Part shown: piece after piece, positions 1 through 11,572 of the stretch
Layout of the letters: each line of letters opens with the position of its first letter
How positions within the stretch are numbered: the stretch's first letter is position 1
From: Rhizopus sp. PT2906
Lineage: Eukaryota > Mucoromycota > Mucoromycetes > Mucorales > Rhizopodaceae
Direction of reading: 5' to 3'
Assembly (NCBI GenBank): GCA_025529335.1
Contig: JAMYHX010000484.1
Span: 1-32,522, forward strand
Length of the DNA: 32,522 bases
Program-made: the position numbers and the translations under genes
The notes under the pieces: generated by a model
What the model was told of the DNA's origin: nothing
Seen by the model: the letters and a program-made list of their open reading frames with translations, nothing else
Database searches by the model: none

Positions 1-9
1 TTTTTTTTT

Positions 10-74
<65 letters not shown>
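1..74. repeat. Poly-T homopolymer at window edge
   Basis: This is a run of T broken by a single C at position 22. It is low-complexity DNA at the edge of the window. It may be a genomic homopolymer or a point where assembly or polishing was unreliable. Nothing else can be said from sequence. Confidence 0.9.
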
Positions 75-816
75 CAAGGCATGTCCATACCTGATTCTTT
101 TAAAAAGGAAAGTAAACTCATATGATTGTGGTCCGATATCCGGTTCGAACAAATGGCAAAAAAAAGGCTCAGTGTGCGGTTAGTTTCCGGTAAAAGTTTG
201 TGTTATTTGCATATTTTTCGACTATTCTTCGACGTATTTTCTGGCGTATTTTATGGTCTAATTCCAGTATAAATTAGTGTTATTCAGGTCATAGTGACGG
301 TACACTGTAAAGGTGGTTTACTTTTATAGATAAATTAACTCAGAAAACGTCATTGTGCTACTTGTTGTACTAAGCATTTCTTGTTTAACACCTAACAACA
401 CCATGTCAGTCTAATATGATGGAGCTGTTTTTTTTTCCTGAATTTGGAATCAATCAGTTTATGTATATTGAAATAAAATTCATAGTAAAAGACTTTATAA
501 TTGTTTTTTTATAAACAAGTGTATTCAGTAAGATGCACATAATTTCAAATCCGCCAAGGTTACACTCTCTATCTTCGTCTAGCAACGTCACTGGTTGTCT
601 GACACTGTTGCACCCGGCCGTTTATCCTTTATCGGCACCATTCCTTCTCTTTTTTTTTTCCTTTCCTTGTCTGTCTCCCTGTCTCTCTGCCTTCATCTCT
701 TTTAGATGCTTTCCTGCTATCGGAGCAATGCTCCCTGTGACGTTCTTTTTATTTTTAATTTTTTCTTTTAAATTGCCTTTTATCTTTTCTTTCTCCTTTT
801 TAATAAGTTTATATAT
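75..816. promoter_or_regulatory. Intergenic DNA and pyrimidine-rich leader of the CBS-protein gene
   Basis: No gene is supported here. The part from about 640 to 800 is strongly C/T-rich on the + strand, like the 5' leaders of other genes in this window, and probably serves as promoter and 5' UTR of the gene starting at 817. An open frame at 533-841 is only this CT-rich composition read through. Confidence 0.4.
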
Positions 817-2474
817 ATGCTTTATAGACCGCAAACAATAGGTTCGATACGAACCTTTACGTTAGCACTAGTATCATTGACTTCAAGTATATACGGTCAT
901 CCTCTATCTTCATATAGCGCAGCAGAAGCCGATGAGCCAGAAATTGACTATGGTTCACCTGCGTTTTATGAAAAAATGGCCATCATCATGTTCCTTGTCC
1001 TCTTGGGTGGTGTGTTTGCAGGTAAACAAATTATACATCTATTGTTGGGTCATATTGATATATTTATATATAGGTCTCACTTTGGGTTTAATGGGTATGG
1101 ACGAAACCAACCTTCATGTGCTTATTCAGTCGGGCACAGAAACCGAAAAAGTGAATGCGAAGAAAGTACTTAACCTATTGGACCGAGGTAAACATTGGGT
1201 GTTGGTGACATTACTCTTGTCAAATGTCATTGTCAATGAGACATTACCCATCATTCTCGATGGTGTTCTGGGTGGCGGTTGGAAGGCTGTCGTCATTTCA
1301 ACTGCTCTCATTGTCATCTTTGGTGAAGTCATTCCTCAGTCTGTTTGTGTCCGTTATGGTTTAGCTATTGGTGCTAAGACATCTGGGTAACGTGTGATTT
1401 TTTTTTCTTACAAAAAGCCTCTAACGTATTATTAGAATGGTCCTCGCCTTAATGTATCTCATGTATCCCATTGCTTATCCAACTGCTTTACTTTTGGATT
1501 ATTTCTTGGGTGAATCTCATGGAACGATTTATAAAAAAGCAGGTAAAGAAGCAATTCAAAAGAAGATTTAATATGATCTTATAATTATAAAGGTTTAAAG
1601 ACGCTTGTCTCATTACACCAATCTGTCAACCCAGCTGATGTGGATGCATTAACAGAGGATGAAGTGACAATTATTGGTGCAGTCCTTGACTTGAGACAGA
1701 AGCCTGTATCCCAGATCATGACACCTATTGCCGATGTCTTTACATTATCCACTGACGATATTCTTAATGAGGAAACGGTTGAAAAGATCCTTACTGCTGG
1801 CTATTCTCGTATTCCTGTTCATGCCCCTGGGGATAGCGCCAATTTTGTAGGTATGCTTTTGACCAAACGATTAATTACCTATGATCCAGAAGATGCGCGA
1901 CCTGTCAAGGACTTCCAGATCAGCACCTTACCCGAAACAGGCCCAGATACCAGTTGTCTCGATATCCTCAACTTCTTTCAAGAAGGTAAAAGTCATATGG
2001 CTCTGATTTCAAACGATCCCGGAGGACAAACAGGAGCATTGGGTGTCATCACACTTGAAGATGTAATTGAAGAATTGATTGGTGAAGAAATTATTGATGA
2101 GACAGATGTTTATGTTGATGGTAAAAAAAAAAAAAAATACAAGAAAAAACAATGTTGCTTATTTTTTATGTATAGTTCATAATAAAATCAGAGTTGTCCG
2201 TAGACAAGTGACGAACAGTAGAAAGAACAGCCAATTGACTCGCTTATTAACAGCTCACAAAAGACAAACACATCAGAAGGTACCTGTTCGTGAAAACTCT
2301 GTAGGATCAATCAAGAGGGAAACGTCACAGCATAAGAAAGTAGTAGAACCCTTTTTGAAGCCAGTTTATGGTACGATAACCGATGAAAACGTAATGGCTG
2401 CCTCACCTGAGCCTCATGAGAGCCCATTTAAGTCAAAGATGAACGGTGAATCCGAACCTCTGTTGAAGAAATAA
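817..2474 (+). CDS. CNNM/Mam3-type DUF21-CBS membrane protein (metal homeostasis)
   Basis: Exons 817-1021, 1074-1386, 1436-1542, 1593-2120 and 2176-2474 join in frame to 483 aa. The introns are 49-55 nt with GT-AG ends. Residues about 1-45 look like a signal sequence. Residues about 48-205 form the DUF21/CNNM transmembrane domain, with the typical GLTLGLMGMD and FGEVIPQS motifs. Residues about 235-365 form a CBS pair, including QIMTPIADVF and GVITLEDVIEELIGEEIIDE. The last 100 residues are a basic, polar tail. The family (yeast Mam3, animal CNNM, bacterial CorB/C) acts in Mg, Mn or Co homeostasis at vacuolar, Golgi or plasma membranes; the metal here cannot be told. The intron 4 junction restores a VYVDVHNKIRV reading. 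The ATG at 817 is chosen because it precedes the hydrophobic leader; an upstream exon is not excluded, as a TTTATAG acceptor-like site follows it. An AATAAA overlaps the stop codon. Confidence 0.88.
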
Positions 2475-2498
2475 ATAAATAAAAAAAAACCCTTTATT

Positions 2499-3350
2499 TT
2501 AATACCGATTGAATGTTCCTTTTGTCAAATAATTTCCATTATCCACTCTATTTTTGGGTTCAAAAATACTCTTCAACGCATCCGACGCTGGTTTCTTCTT
2601 TTCAGCTAAATCTTGAGCTACCTTATCCATCACTGCTGCAGTTGCTCCTGAGGTTGAGATTGTAGCCATCTTCTTGACCGGTTTATATTCTATCTCTTCT
2701 CGTTTTCGTTTCTTTTCTGATCCGTCACCCTTTGCCGCCTTCTTTGCCTTCCTTTCTGCTTTGGCTTTTGCCTTTTTCTCCTCCAAGTTTTTCTTCATGA
2801 CCTCAAGTTCTTCCTTGTTGGGATTGATGACAACTATATCACTACTTTCGAATGGTTTTCCACAACTAAAGCATTCCTTGCTTGGTATTTCTTTGAGCGC
2901 TTGTTCTGCAAATGTGCATCCACATGTACTCAAGTAGACAAATCGATGCTTTCCGTTCATTTCTTTCATGGATATAGGGCAAATAAATTTGCTCTTGATA
3001 TCTTTCTCTAAATTACCCATTGTTGTTGTTTTCACATTTGATTGTTTCTCATTATAACTTGGGTTTGGTGTTAGATTCAGTTTGATTGTGTCCTTGACTG
3101 AAGTAATGTGAGAACAGATCTTGTCACCATCTCCATATGCATTGCGATCTAAAAGGTATTCTATAATGGCATCTTGATTATATAGTTTTCCTAATCCACA
3201 AGATACGACAGGTTGTTCAAGTGGAAGCTTGGATAGTGCGCAGTGAAGCCATGCAGCTATTCTCTCAAGATCTGGGTTTATTTTAACATCTCGAGCCTTT
3301 TCTTTAACAAGTTCAATACGTCTTGGAATCGATCCACCGTCGTTTCCCAT
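2499..3350 (-). CDS. rtf2: Replication termination factor 2 (RTF2) homologue
   Basis: This is a single-exon gene of 283 aa. It opens with MGNDGGSIPRRIELVK, the diagnostic start of the RTF2 family. Two degenerate RING/U-box-like modules follow. The second, about residues 117-165, keeps FICPISMKEMNGKHRF, a TCGC pair and a CFSCGKPF motif. The C-terminal third is lysine-rich and ends with a short conserved-type tail (SIFEPKNR). RTF2 acts in the nucleus: in fission yeast it stabilises stalled forks at the RTS1 barrier, and in vertebrates it is removed from stalled forks and linked to RNase H2 recruitment. The gene is convergent with the CBS-protein gene, 24 bp between stop codons, so the 3' UTRs must overlap. 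A TTTATT (AATAAA on the minus strand) touches the stop. A CCAAT word lies at about 3428 upstream of the start. Confidence 0.92.
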   Translation of the reverse strand: MGNDGGSIPRRIELVKEKARDVKINPDLERIAAWLHCALSKLPLEQPVVSCGLGKLYNQDAIIEYLLDRNAYGDGDKICSHITSVKDTIKLNLTPNPSYNEKQSNVKTTTMGNLEKDIKSKFICPISMKEMNGKHRFVYLSTCGCTFAEQALKEIPSKECFSCGKPFESSDIVVINPNKEELEVMKKNLEEKKAKAKAERKAKKAAKGDGSEKKRKREEIEYKPVKKMATISTSGATAAVMDKVAQDLAEKKKPASDALKSIFEPKNRVDNGNYLTKGTFNRY

Positions 3351-3497
3351 AATCTAGAATGCAAAGAAAGAGAAGGAGAGAAAGACTACGACCGAAAGGG
3401 GACTTTACTTTATTCAGAAATTATGAACCAATGAAAACACTTTAAAAAAGCAGGAACACGATTTGAAACTGAATGCATAAAAATGAAGTTTATTGGT
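3351..3497. promoter_or_regulatory. Short promoter region of RTF2
   Basis: Only about 147 bp separate the RTF2 start from the next minus-strand reading frame. The stretch contains a CCAAT word near 3428 (ATTGG on the minus strand) and an AT-rich segment. No TATA box is clear. Confidence 0.3.
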
Positions 3498-3885
3498 TTA
3501 ATGCTCATTGTGATCGTATTTGATGATACTTTTGTTGCTTATATAGTTGCTGGGATTGATGGAGCTGTAATATAGCCAAGTTTTGTTGTAGCTGTAACTG
3601 ATATAATTGTAACAGGGTAAATGATATTGTTGCTGTAGCAACAGCAATGGATTGTACTGGAAGGGATAAGTTGACGCGATATTATTAAAATTATGCAAGA
3701 GTTTATTTCGCAACACAATCGCGCTTTTTTGTTCTACAGGTAAATTGAATGGTAATAGAAAGCCCTGGACGGGGTTTGGCCATTTTTTCCCTGGTTTCGA
3801 AGTGACCTTCTTGAGCTTCTTGATCTTCTTCTTCTCTTCCTTATTTTTCTTGTTTCTACTTTCTTCTTCTTTTTGCACGCGACCA
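3498..3885 (-). CDS. Unidentified, probably partial gene with lysine-rich segment (last exon)
   Basis: The frame is open from a plausible acceptor (CTAAT followed by CCTGCAG, ending at 3886) to a stop at 3498. It has no ATG, so at least one upstream exon is required, and I could not find one with a convincing donor. The product begins with a strongly basic and acidic stretch (residues about 5-30 are nearly all K, E, R, N), followed by a hydrophobic patch with PFNLP and a tail rich in Y, N, S and Q. I do not recognise the family. It lies upstream of and in line with RTF2. It may be a real species-specific gene, a pseudogene tail or a chance frame. Confidence 0.3.
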
Positions 3886-6107
3886 CTGCAGGATTAGTTG
3901 CTTTCTATGATAAAATCCATAAATAAATGCACTCAATGGTGAGGACAACATTCATGTTGTATGAAATGTAAATTCGTCGTCGTCAAGAATATTTTCGTAG
4001 TATCAGCCTTGAACTCCATGGATAAACTGTATTTCCAAATTTAGATGTCGTATTGAAACCATTGTAATGCTGTCAGAGTAATAACAAATACAACAGTTAT
4101 CACTACCGTCCCCCAGAATGCACCTCGGTGGTAAGCAAGATTAATATTAGGATACATATGCTCTAATACTAACATACTTTATCTCTCTCATTTTCTACAT
4201 ATACTCATTATCTTCCTCTCTTGATATAATGTCGCTTTCTTTCAAACATATTTTCCTTTGTCGTCTTTTTACAACAAAATATTTTATTATTTTACGACAA
4301 TAGTTAATAAAGGTACAGTAGATGACTCAAAGCAAAGACCAAAGAAGTACTTATTGTTGATCTTTATTCTGAGATAAAGGCTGAAGGAACAAGTGCGTTT
4401 ATACTTTATTAAATGGCTGATAGGCATTTGATTGACTAAGCAATTCCTGAACTGATAAATGGCATCTTATTACATACATTTCATGATCTGGGTTATGATA
4501 TTGTTTTTACCATGAAAATGACTTAAGATTCTATTTAGTATCACTGAAAATGTTTATATAACCTTGTATTGTATGAATTCACTCTACTCATACACTGATT
4601 GCAATGGTTTATTCAATGTTGGTCATAAGCAACATTTCGTCGGTTCATACTGAAGTAATTGTCGTTTTGATTTAGAGACAACTTTGTCGGAAACTATCAC
4701 AATTATATACCTTTGTTGCCCTTTCATTTGAGATTTACGCAATGGGTCTCCCAGAGTATGCACAACAAGCATACGGTACATACAATCACTACAGATCCTC
4801 CTTATCATTAAAGATGCATTTCATAAGAGTACTCTGTGGCAGTTATTCTCCCTCCTCATGTGTTATAAATACAAATGATCTTTGAAATCTCTTTCGATAT
4901 ATGCCAGCAAAAAGAAAAAAAGCTTTGCTATAAATCAATTAGCAAAAGTTCTATGACGAGAGTAAAGATTTAGCATTAAACAAGTGTTTATTAAAGAGCA
5001 CTTTAGAGACTATGGGAATTTCTGTCAGCTTGTGCTTTTTTCTTTAAATACAAATGATGACCAACTTAAAATGGCCCTGCTTGTCTTTTATCCAATGTTT
5101 TATCCCTCTTTAGCATACTATTCACACACCCCGCTTTTCATTTATTTTATACAACTCTTTAGACCGGAATTCAAAAATCAAGGAGAACTATGAGCAGCCC
5201 TTTTTTAACGATTACATTCCGCTCACTGTAAAGTAGCTAAAATAACAGAGTTTGACTCGTTTTCGCTATTGTACTTTTTCTATTAGCTTGCAACAGTTAT
5301 AGATGCTGAAGGCCACAAGCGATACTGTGTATCTGTTAATAGTAGGAGAGATGCAAAAAAAAAGTATTATGGAATGACCAAAAGATATGCACTCATAAGT
5401 GAAAAGTAATCCAATGGTCATCAGATATTTCTTCGCGTGTGTGCATGAGTTTGAAGTGAGGAAAGCTATGTGTTAAGCAGTGTGATACAAACAATATAGG
5501 GAGATCCTAAGAATCTTGTAAAAAAGAACAAAGACACAGCCCCGTTGATCGCGATCGACAAGCACACAAACATGTAATACATGCTTACTGTTGCTATTAC
5601 AACCATTTCTATGACTATTTTCGACATTTTTACTGTTAAAACGAAAAAAAAAGACGTGATTCTTTCTTGCAATGATACCAGCAAAAAATCACATGAAGCA
5701 TGACGTGTTACCATATAAAGATAACGCGCCAGACAAATAAATAAAAGAGACAGAGAGAGAAAGAAATAACAATAAAAAGGTTGCAAGAATACGCTGAAAT
5801 CATTGTCTTGAGGTATGCTTACAAAAGGATATATTTCATACAGAAAAAGAACAATAAGAAATGGGGATTTTGACTAATACCATTACTGATCCCTGTCCCC
5901 AGAGTTTTGCACCCATGCTTTTTTAATACCCGACAAGTCGCCCCTGCTAAGAGAAAAAAAATACACACGAACTTTTCTTTTCTTTTCTCTAGTTTATACA
6001 ACTTATTTTTAAACAAAGGTAAGAGACATTTGAAACCTTGATTGCTTTTTCTGTTACAAGGTGTATAAAAAGTATGCACGTATTAACTCTTTTCATTGCT
6101 TCAATAG
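3886..6107. other. Intergenic region, 2.2 kb, no supported gene
   Basis: This is AT-rich DNA with short frames that do not look coding. A CT-rich stretch at about 4187-4226 leads into an ATG at 4227 that opens only 24 codons. It resembles a leader without a gene and may be a relic. The last part holds the VDAC promoter, with a TATAAAAAG word at about 6064-6071, close to the porin start. Confidence 0.5.
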
Positions 6108-7307
6108 ATGTCTGTTCCCGGTAAAGCTCATTTCGGTCATGTCTGAAAAAAGCGTGTTCATCTCTTTTTTTAATAGTTGCTTTCAATGATATCGGCAAGT
6201 CTGCCAAGGACCTCTTGTCCAAGGATTACCCCGTTGGTGGTGTTAAGCTCGAAGTCAAGACCACTGCTCCCAACGGTGTTGTAAGTATGCAACAGTTTAC
6301 CTTGTAAGAAACAAATGATATAATTTAGCTGCAATAGGCCTTCAAAGTAACTGGTCAACGTGATAACAAGTCTGGCATTATCGTCGGTGATCTCGAAACC
6401 AAGTATGCCGATAAGTCAAAGGGTCTTACTTTCACCGAAGCCTGGACCACCTCTAACCACCTTAACGGAAAGATTGAATTGGAAAACAACCTTGCCAGTA
6501 AGTATATCTGACGTGTCATTAGTTTAACTTTGACTCAGCATCATCTGTTCTATAGAGGGTCTTAAGCTCGAACTCTTGACCTCTCTCCTTCCTTCCGTTA
6601 ACGAAAAGGCTGCCAAGATCAACGCTACTTACAAGAAGCCCAATGTTCACACTGTTGCCACTCTTGATGTCTTCAAGGTAAGATAAAGCCTTTTTTTGTA
6701 AAAATGGACCATCTTTACTGATGCACACACGCACGGGTTTCGATAGACCAACTTTAGCGTCAACTCTGTCTTTGGTCAACAAGGTTTCCTTGTTGGTGCT
6801 GAAGTTGCCTACAATGTTTTGGATGGCAAGGTAAGCATAATAGAAAGGTTATATAGTAGATCACGTTATGTAATTTATCTTGACAGGTTGGCCGTTACAA
6901 CGCCGCTGTTGGTTACTCTGCTCCTGAATATGGTGTTGCTGTCCATGCCACCAACAACTTGAGCCAATACTCTGCTTCTTACTACCACCGTGTCAACAGC
7001 GATCTCGAAGCTTCTGGTAAGGCCACTTGGGATTCTAAGGGCTCTAACGCTGTTGCCCTCGAAGTTGGTGCTAAGCTCCAATTGGACCCCTCTGCTTTCG
7101 TTAAGGCCAAGATCTCTAACTCTGGTGTTCTCGGTCTTGCGTAAGTTTATTTAATATTTTTGATAGAGTGGGAAACTAACGTTGTATATTAGCTACACTC
7201 AATCTCTTCGTCCTGGTGTTAAGGTCAACCTTGGTGCTTCTGTTGACACCACTCGTCTTAACGAAAATGCTCACAAGCTCGGTCTTGCTTTCACTTTGGA
7301 GAACTAA
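6108..7307 (+). CDS. Mitochondrial porin, voltage-dependent anion channel (VDAC)
   Basis: There are seven exons: 6108-6120, 6177-6280, 6338-6497, 6556-6677, 6747-6830, 6887-7140 and 7193-7307. They join to 283 aa, the usual VDAC length. The first exon codes for only MSVP plus one base. The product is the outer-membrane beta-barrel passing ATP, ADP and small anions. Typical signatures are the N-terminal helix with DIGKSAKDLL, the KTTAPNGVAFKVTG stretch, KGLKLELLTS (which includes the family GLK motif) and the C-terminal LRPGVKVNLGASVDT followed by HKLGLAFTLE. Codon choice is strongly C-ending and GGT/GCT-biased compared with neighbours, as in highly expressed genes. Introns are 52-69 nt. A TATA-like word lies about 40 nt upstream of the ATG, and AATAAA is at 7427-7432. 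Confidence 0.96.
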
Positions 7308-8316
7308 ATTGTTTCTCTTTTATTATAATTTCTCTCATCTTTCTTTTTTAATTCCTTACTATTTCTAAAGATTTATACACAATTTTAAAGAAAAAAAGTG
7401 ATTTGAACTCTCTTTTTTGTCATTGAAATAAAAACAGCAGTTTAAAAATAAGGCAGCTTGTGAAATGTGTACTCTTTTATTTGATAAGGGTTATAAAAGC
7501 ATATTCTGAGTTTTTCTTTAGTAAAGATAATAGTGATATTAGCATATGTGCAATCAATATTCGTTTATTGCATAGAAGTGTCCTAGTAAGCATTTGAATA
7601 AACCTTGGCAGAGTTGGTGAAGTATGCCAGAGTAATTTCTCTATATTCATAGTCCAAGGCGATCAAGAAATGATAACTAATCATCATACTTGTATTCCAT
7701 CGTTTATCTTGTAACACAGTTTTTTTGGAGAAAATAGGTTGGGACAAAAAAGTAAATTTTCGTAGCAAGTTTGTTAGTACAATACTTTGGAAATCGCGAA
7801 TTAAGGAAGTTCAAAAATGTTCTTCAGCTGTAATAATGCAGGTAAATTTAATAATCATGTTTATTTCTTGTTATCAACAGATATGATTGGCCGATAAACA
7901 TTGAAGAACCTCAGCATTGCCTGTTTAAAGACATGCAGTTTAATCGCTCGATCTAAAGCGATAGATTCTACTGTGTATGAATTGAAATGCATAGCATCTT
8001 TGCAATAAGGATAAATTATGTTAAAAAACAAGCGTTTGTATTAATATAAGTCAACATGATACTTTTTGTGATGGCCTATTTTATATCATCTGATAATATT
8101 ATTGTAGCAAAATATGACTTGTTTGAAGCGATGACAAACCCTGATCCATTTATTACCATAACAACTACTTGAACAACAAGATCAACGGTTGCTTATAGAT
8201 TTATGAGAAAGTGTTCTCTTTTATGATAACGGCTGGTATTTCAAGATAAAGTTCATTCCAACCTGTGACACAACTAAACTCTATAGAATAAAGGGACCAC
8301 CCAACTCAAGGCTCCG
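7308..8316. other. Intergenic DNA after the porin gene
   Basis: This is AT-rich and contains no frame that looks coding on either strand. It holds the VDAC 3' UTR and then leads into the left arm of the 165-bp inverted repeat. Confidence 0.5.
7427..7432 (+). terminator. Poly(A) signal of the porin gene
   Basis: This is AATAAA, 120 nt after the VDAC stop codon, following a T-rich 3' UTR. Confidence 0.5.
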
Positions 8317-8481
8317 TGTAAGAAAGTCTTTTTTTTTTTCCACGGCATATGACCATAAACTATATTACCTTCCAAATATGGTTATCATCCAAATGATTGT
8401 ACACAACAACAGAAACGAGAAAAATATCCTGATAACGGATTCTAATTGTAACTTTGAGCCAGTGCAGCAAAATATACTCCA
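8317..8481 (+). repeat. Left arm of a 165-bp near-perfect inverted repeat
   Basis: The arm begins TGTAAGAAAGTC and a T11 run, and ends GCAAAATATACTCCA. Reverse-complementing 9089-9253 reproduces it with one visible mismatch (AAAG versus AAAA near the outer end); even the T11 run is the same length. The arms enclose 607 bp. The outer tips read TGTAAG and CTTACA. I see no target-site duplication: the flanks are CTCCG and ATAAC. Confidence 0.9.
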
Positions 8482-9088
8482 GAAAATCTTAATCTCATAT
8501 ATGGAAAGCCAACGGCCAGCGGGTTCCCAGAATATGACTGAAGATGGATAGGCAATAGCGTGGAAAAACAAATGCTGTTCATCTCACTTAAAAACACCAT
8601 ATATGGGTGAATTACTTACTGATGTCCAAAGAGCAAATCAAAAAATTATTATGAGTCTCTTTATAAAAATTAAGACTATATAGATTGCTTTAATAAACGT
8701 ACTTTAAAAGATACTTTACACTCTTCCTGCAACTGCATTAATAACTGGAAATATGCGTTTATAGCACTCCTATTCGATAGAAACTGAACACAAGTCAATG
8801 TTTACCTAGTTACGTCTTAGTTTAACCTGAAATAATAAACAACTGAGGGGTATTTTTTTCAAAGGTTACATGGAACAAACTTTAACTTGAAAAATGATAT
8901 CAGAGACACTCAAAGTCTTTACTTCAAAAATATTATACGCCCAACAGCTTCACTATTTAAGGTCTAAACTTTTTTTCATAGGATACAACCTTGTCGAGTG
9001 TTCATTGGTACTGTTGTACCCCGCCTCGTTTTGAAAAAAAAAAGCTTGGTTATCCATTCTGATATGTGTATGTGAGATTGGGGTTTAT
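8482..9088. other. Spacer between the arms of the inverted repeat
   Basis: These 607 bp of AT-rich DNA have no convincing reading frame and no recognisable transposase. If transcribed through both arms, the RNA would fold into a 165-bp duplex with this as the loop. Confidence 0.5.
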
Positions 9089-9253
9089 TGGAGTATATTT
9101 TGCTGCACTGGCTCAAAGTTACAATTAGAATCCGTTATCAGGATATTTTTCTCGTTTCTGTTGTTGTGTACAATCATTTGGATGATAACCATATTTGGAA
9201 GGTAATATAGTTTATGGTCATATGCCGTGGAAAAAAAAAAAGATTTTCTTACA
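9089..9253 (-). repeat. Right arm of the 165-bp inverted repeat
   Basis: This is the reverse complement of 8317-8481 with one visible mismatch. The sequence just inside the arm (GGGGTTTATTG) is not shared with the left arm, so the boundary is sharp at both ends. Confidence 0.9.
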
Positions 9254-10202
9254 ATAACCGAGGTAGTTTGAAAATAAGAGGGTATATTTGCGCCGACTCA
9301 TTGTATTTTCTTGCTTATATATGTATAGGTTAAAAGTGCTCAAGAAACCTTTGTTTGAGTATATAACTGGGGAATAATTTGGATTCATATCCATTGAACA
9401 GTCCACTTCAATAACTGCGCACACATATGTAAGAACATATCAGAATAATAGTAACTTAGAACATGAAGTGTTATTATTACGTAATACATGGATAACAGGA
9501 AATAAGAAAAACTAAGAATATCTTCCCACAATGTAAAGATAATAACGCGTATACAAAACTTATAGAAAGAGGGGACTATACCCGCTTTTGAAATACTCCG
9601 CTGATAAGACTGTATATGAACCAATGAGAGACAAAGGCAGCCGTGTAACGATTTCATTTCCTGAAGTCAGATAGAGTTTTAATTTGTGTTATGATTTGTA
9701 TCCATTGGGTATTTATTTCTATTGAGTCATGTTGCTCATAGCCAATCAAATTCGATAAAATCCCCTTTATAGAACAGGGTCTATTTATGTTTGTCTGTTT
9801 TCTCACGCTTGACATTCTATCTTTCTCACCATAGCACTTCACGTTACGTCAGATTATACACAGGAACTAACCTTTTTTTTTGTATTAAGTATAAGTAACT
9901 ATTCATTTATAAAAAGTATCAACTACAACAGGACTTGCGCGGAGACCAAATTAATATAAAGTACGAATTCAATTTGTTTCCATGCATACGATACGACTTT
10001 CCTAAAATAGAATATTGATTACATATGATTGGATAGATCCATCGATCGTTTCATAAAACTAAAAACTAAAAAAAAAAGCCTTGCTGTTGGTCCTTGGCCT
10101 GTCATCGGTTTCTGTATAAATAGTTTGAAAATTCTCCGGGTTTGTTTCTTTTCATCTCTTTTTTTATCCTTGTCTTTCTTTTATTACATTTTACTATAAA
10201 AC
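9254..10202. promoter_or_regulatory. Intergenic DNA and promoter of the amino-acid transporter
   Basis: No gene is supported. The proximal promoter of the transporter is clear: TATAAATAG at 10115-10123 is followed by a CT-rich leader (about 10141-10195) and the ATG at 10203, the layout seen at other genes here. The frames on the minus strand at 9385-9842 are not protein-like. Confidence 0.5.
10115..10123 (+). promoter_or_regulatory. TATA box of the amino-acid transporter gene
   Basis: TATAAATAG lies 79 nt upstream of the start codon and is followed by a pyrimidine-rich leader. Confidence 0.6.
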
Positions 10203-11572
10203 ATGTCCTCAATGGAGATGGAAAAGAAGGTTGGAGACTTCCAAGAACAAGGAAACAATAATGCCTATGATTCATATAGTGGTAATGTCATTCATTTCTT
10301 ATTACCACCTTTAAATACTCATTATCATTAGTAGCCGAGCTTGAATACAGTGAAAATGGTATCATTGATGTCAATCGTGAACATGCTGGTTCATCATTTT
10401 TTGCTTACTTCAATGTCGTCTGTGTCGTTGCTGGTACTGGTACTCTCGGTTTACCATATGCCCTCAGATTGGGTGGCTGGATAGGCCTCTTAATTCTGTT
10501 CTTGTCTTGGACTATGTCTATGTATACCGGTATCATTCTCATTCGATGCTTATATGCTAATGGAAAGCAACGTTTACTCTCATATAAAGAAATCGCTACT
10601 GCTTGTTTTGGCGCTATTGGTGGCTGGATCACCTTCTTCTTCAGCGCTTGGATCACATTGGGTGCTCCCATCTTGTACATGGTACTTTCTGGTGAAAACT
10701 TAAACACACTCTGCAAGGGAACTGTAGGTGAAATTGGCCATGTTAAATGGAGTATTATCGCCTCCGCTATCGTTGCTATCCCTTTCATTTTGGTCAAGTC
10801 CATGAAAGAAGTGGCCTGGATGAGTGCTTTGGGTGCTCTTGCCACTGCTGTTGTTGTCATCATCGTCCTTGTTGTTGCTTGCCAAGATTTGCAACATCTT
10901 CCTCCTGCAGTTCACGAAGCAGTCATTTGGGATAAATTCCCTATTGCTCTCAGTACTATCTCTTTCAGTTTTGGTGGTAACGCTGTCTATCCTCATGTCG
11001 AAGCTTCAATGAAGAAACCAAAACAATGGCCCAGAGCCGTCGCTGGTGGTCTCAGTACCTGTGCTGCTCTTTACTTCCTCAGTGCTGTTCCTGGCTATTA
11101 TGTTTATGGTGAAAATGTCTTGTCTCCCGTCTACAGTTCAATCTCTGACGGTGTTCCCAAAATCGTTGCCATCGTTGTCATGACTATTCACGTTATGACT
11201 GCTACACCTATCTTGGTTACTTCTTTTGCCCTTGATGTTGAAGAAATGCTCAACGTTACCGTCGAACGATTGGGCAAAGTCAAGGAATTTTTGATTCGTG
11301 CTACTATCCGTATCTTGATTATGGTTTTCGTTGCTGTCATTGGTGCCGTCGTACCCTATTTTGGTGACTTGATGTCCTTGATCGGTTCATTTGCCAATTG
11401 TGGTCTCATCTTCATTTTCCCCGTCGTCTTTTATCTCAAACTCACTGGTATTCGCAACAAGCCCATTTACGAACTTGCCTGGTGCTTCCTTGTTGTCCTT
11501 TTGGGACTTGTTGGTCTTATCTTTGGTACTATTGATTCTATCAAGATCCTTATTGCCGATTTCCAACAGTAA
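10203..11572 (+). CDS. Amino-acid transporter, AAAP (AVT/VIAAT) family
   Basis: Two exons, 10203-10281 and 10332-11572 (50-nt intron), give 439 aa. After a polar N-terminus of about 50 residues comes HAGSSFFAYFNVVCVVAGTG followed by LGLPYALRLGGW, the family's first transmembrane signature. Roughly ten more hydrophobic segments follow to the end. Other family marks are SFSFGGNAVYPHVEASMKKP and a GYYVYGENV loop. Members are proton-coupled or proton-antiporting neutral amino-acid transporters; in fungi most sit in the vacuolar membrane (Avt proteins). Direction and substrate cannot be read from sequence. The start is set by the TATA box and CT-rich leader. AATAAA lies at 11625-11630. Confidence 0.9.

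Noticed and set aside
140..160. GGTTCGAA-like tRNA B-box
   Set aside because: No matching A-box or cloverleaf can be drawn around it. The similar AGGTTCGATACGAACCT at 839-855 is a hairpin inside the first coding exon.
533..841. 102-codon open frame on the plus strand
   Set aside because: It is composed of CT-rich leader sequence translated as F, S, L and P, ends inside the start of the CBS-protein gene and has no domain.
4227..4304. 24-codon frame after a CT-rich leader (MSLSFKHIFLCRLFTTKYF)
   Set aside because: It resembles a mitochondrial presequence, but it ends at once and no downstream exon with consistent splice sites was found.
9385..9842. Two minus-strand frames upstream of the amino-acid transporter
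   Set aside because: Composition is that of random AT-rich DNA, and the frames overlap the transporter's upstream region.
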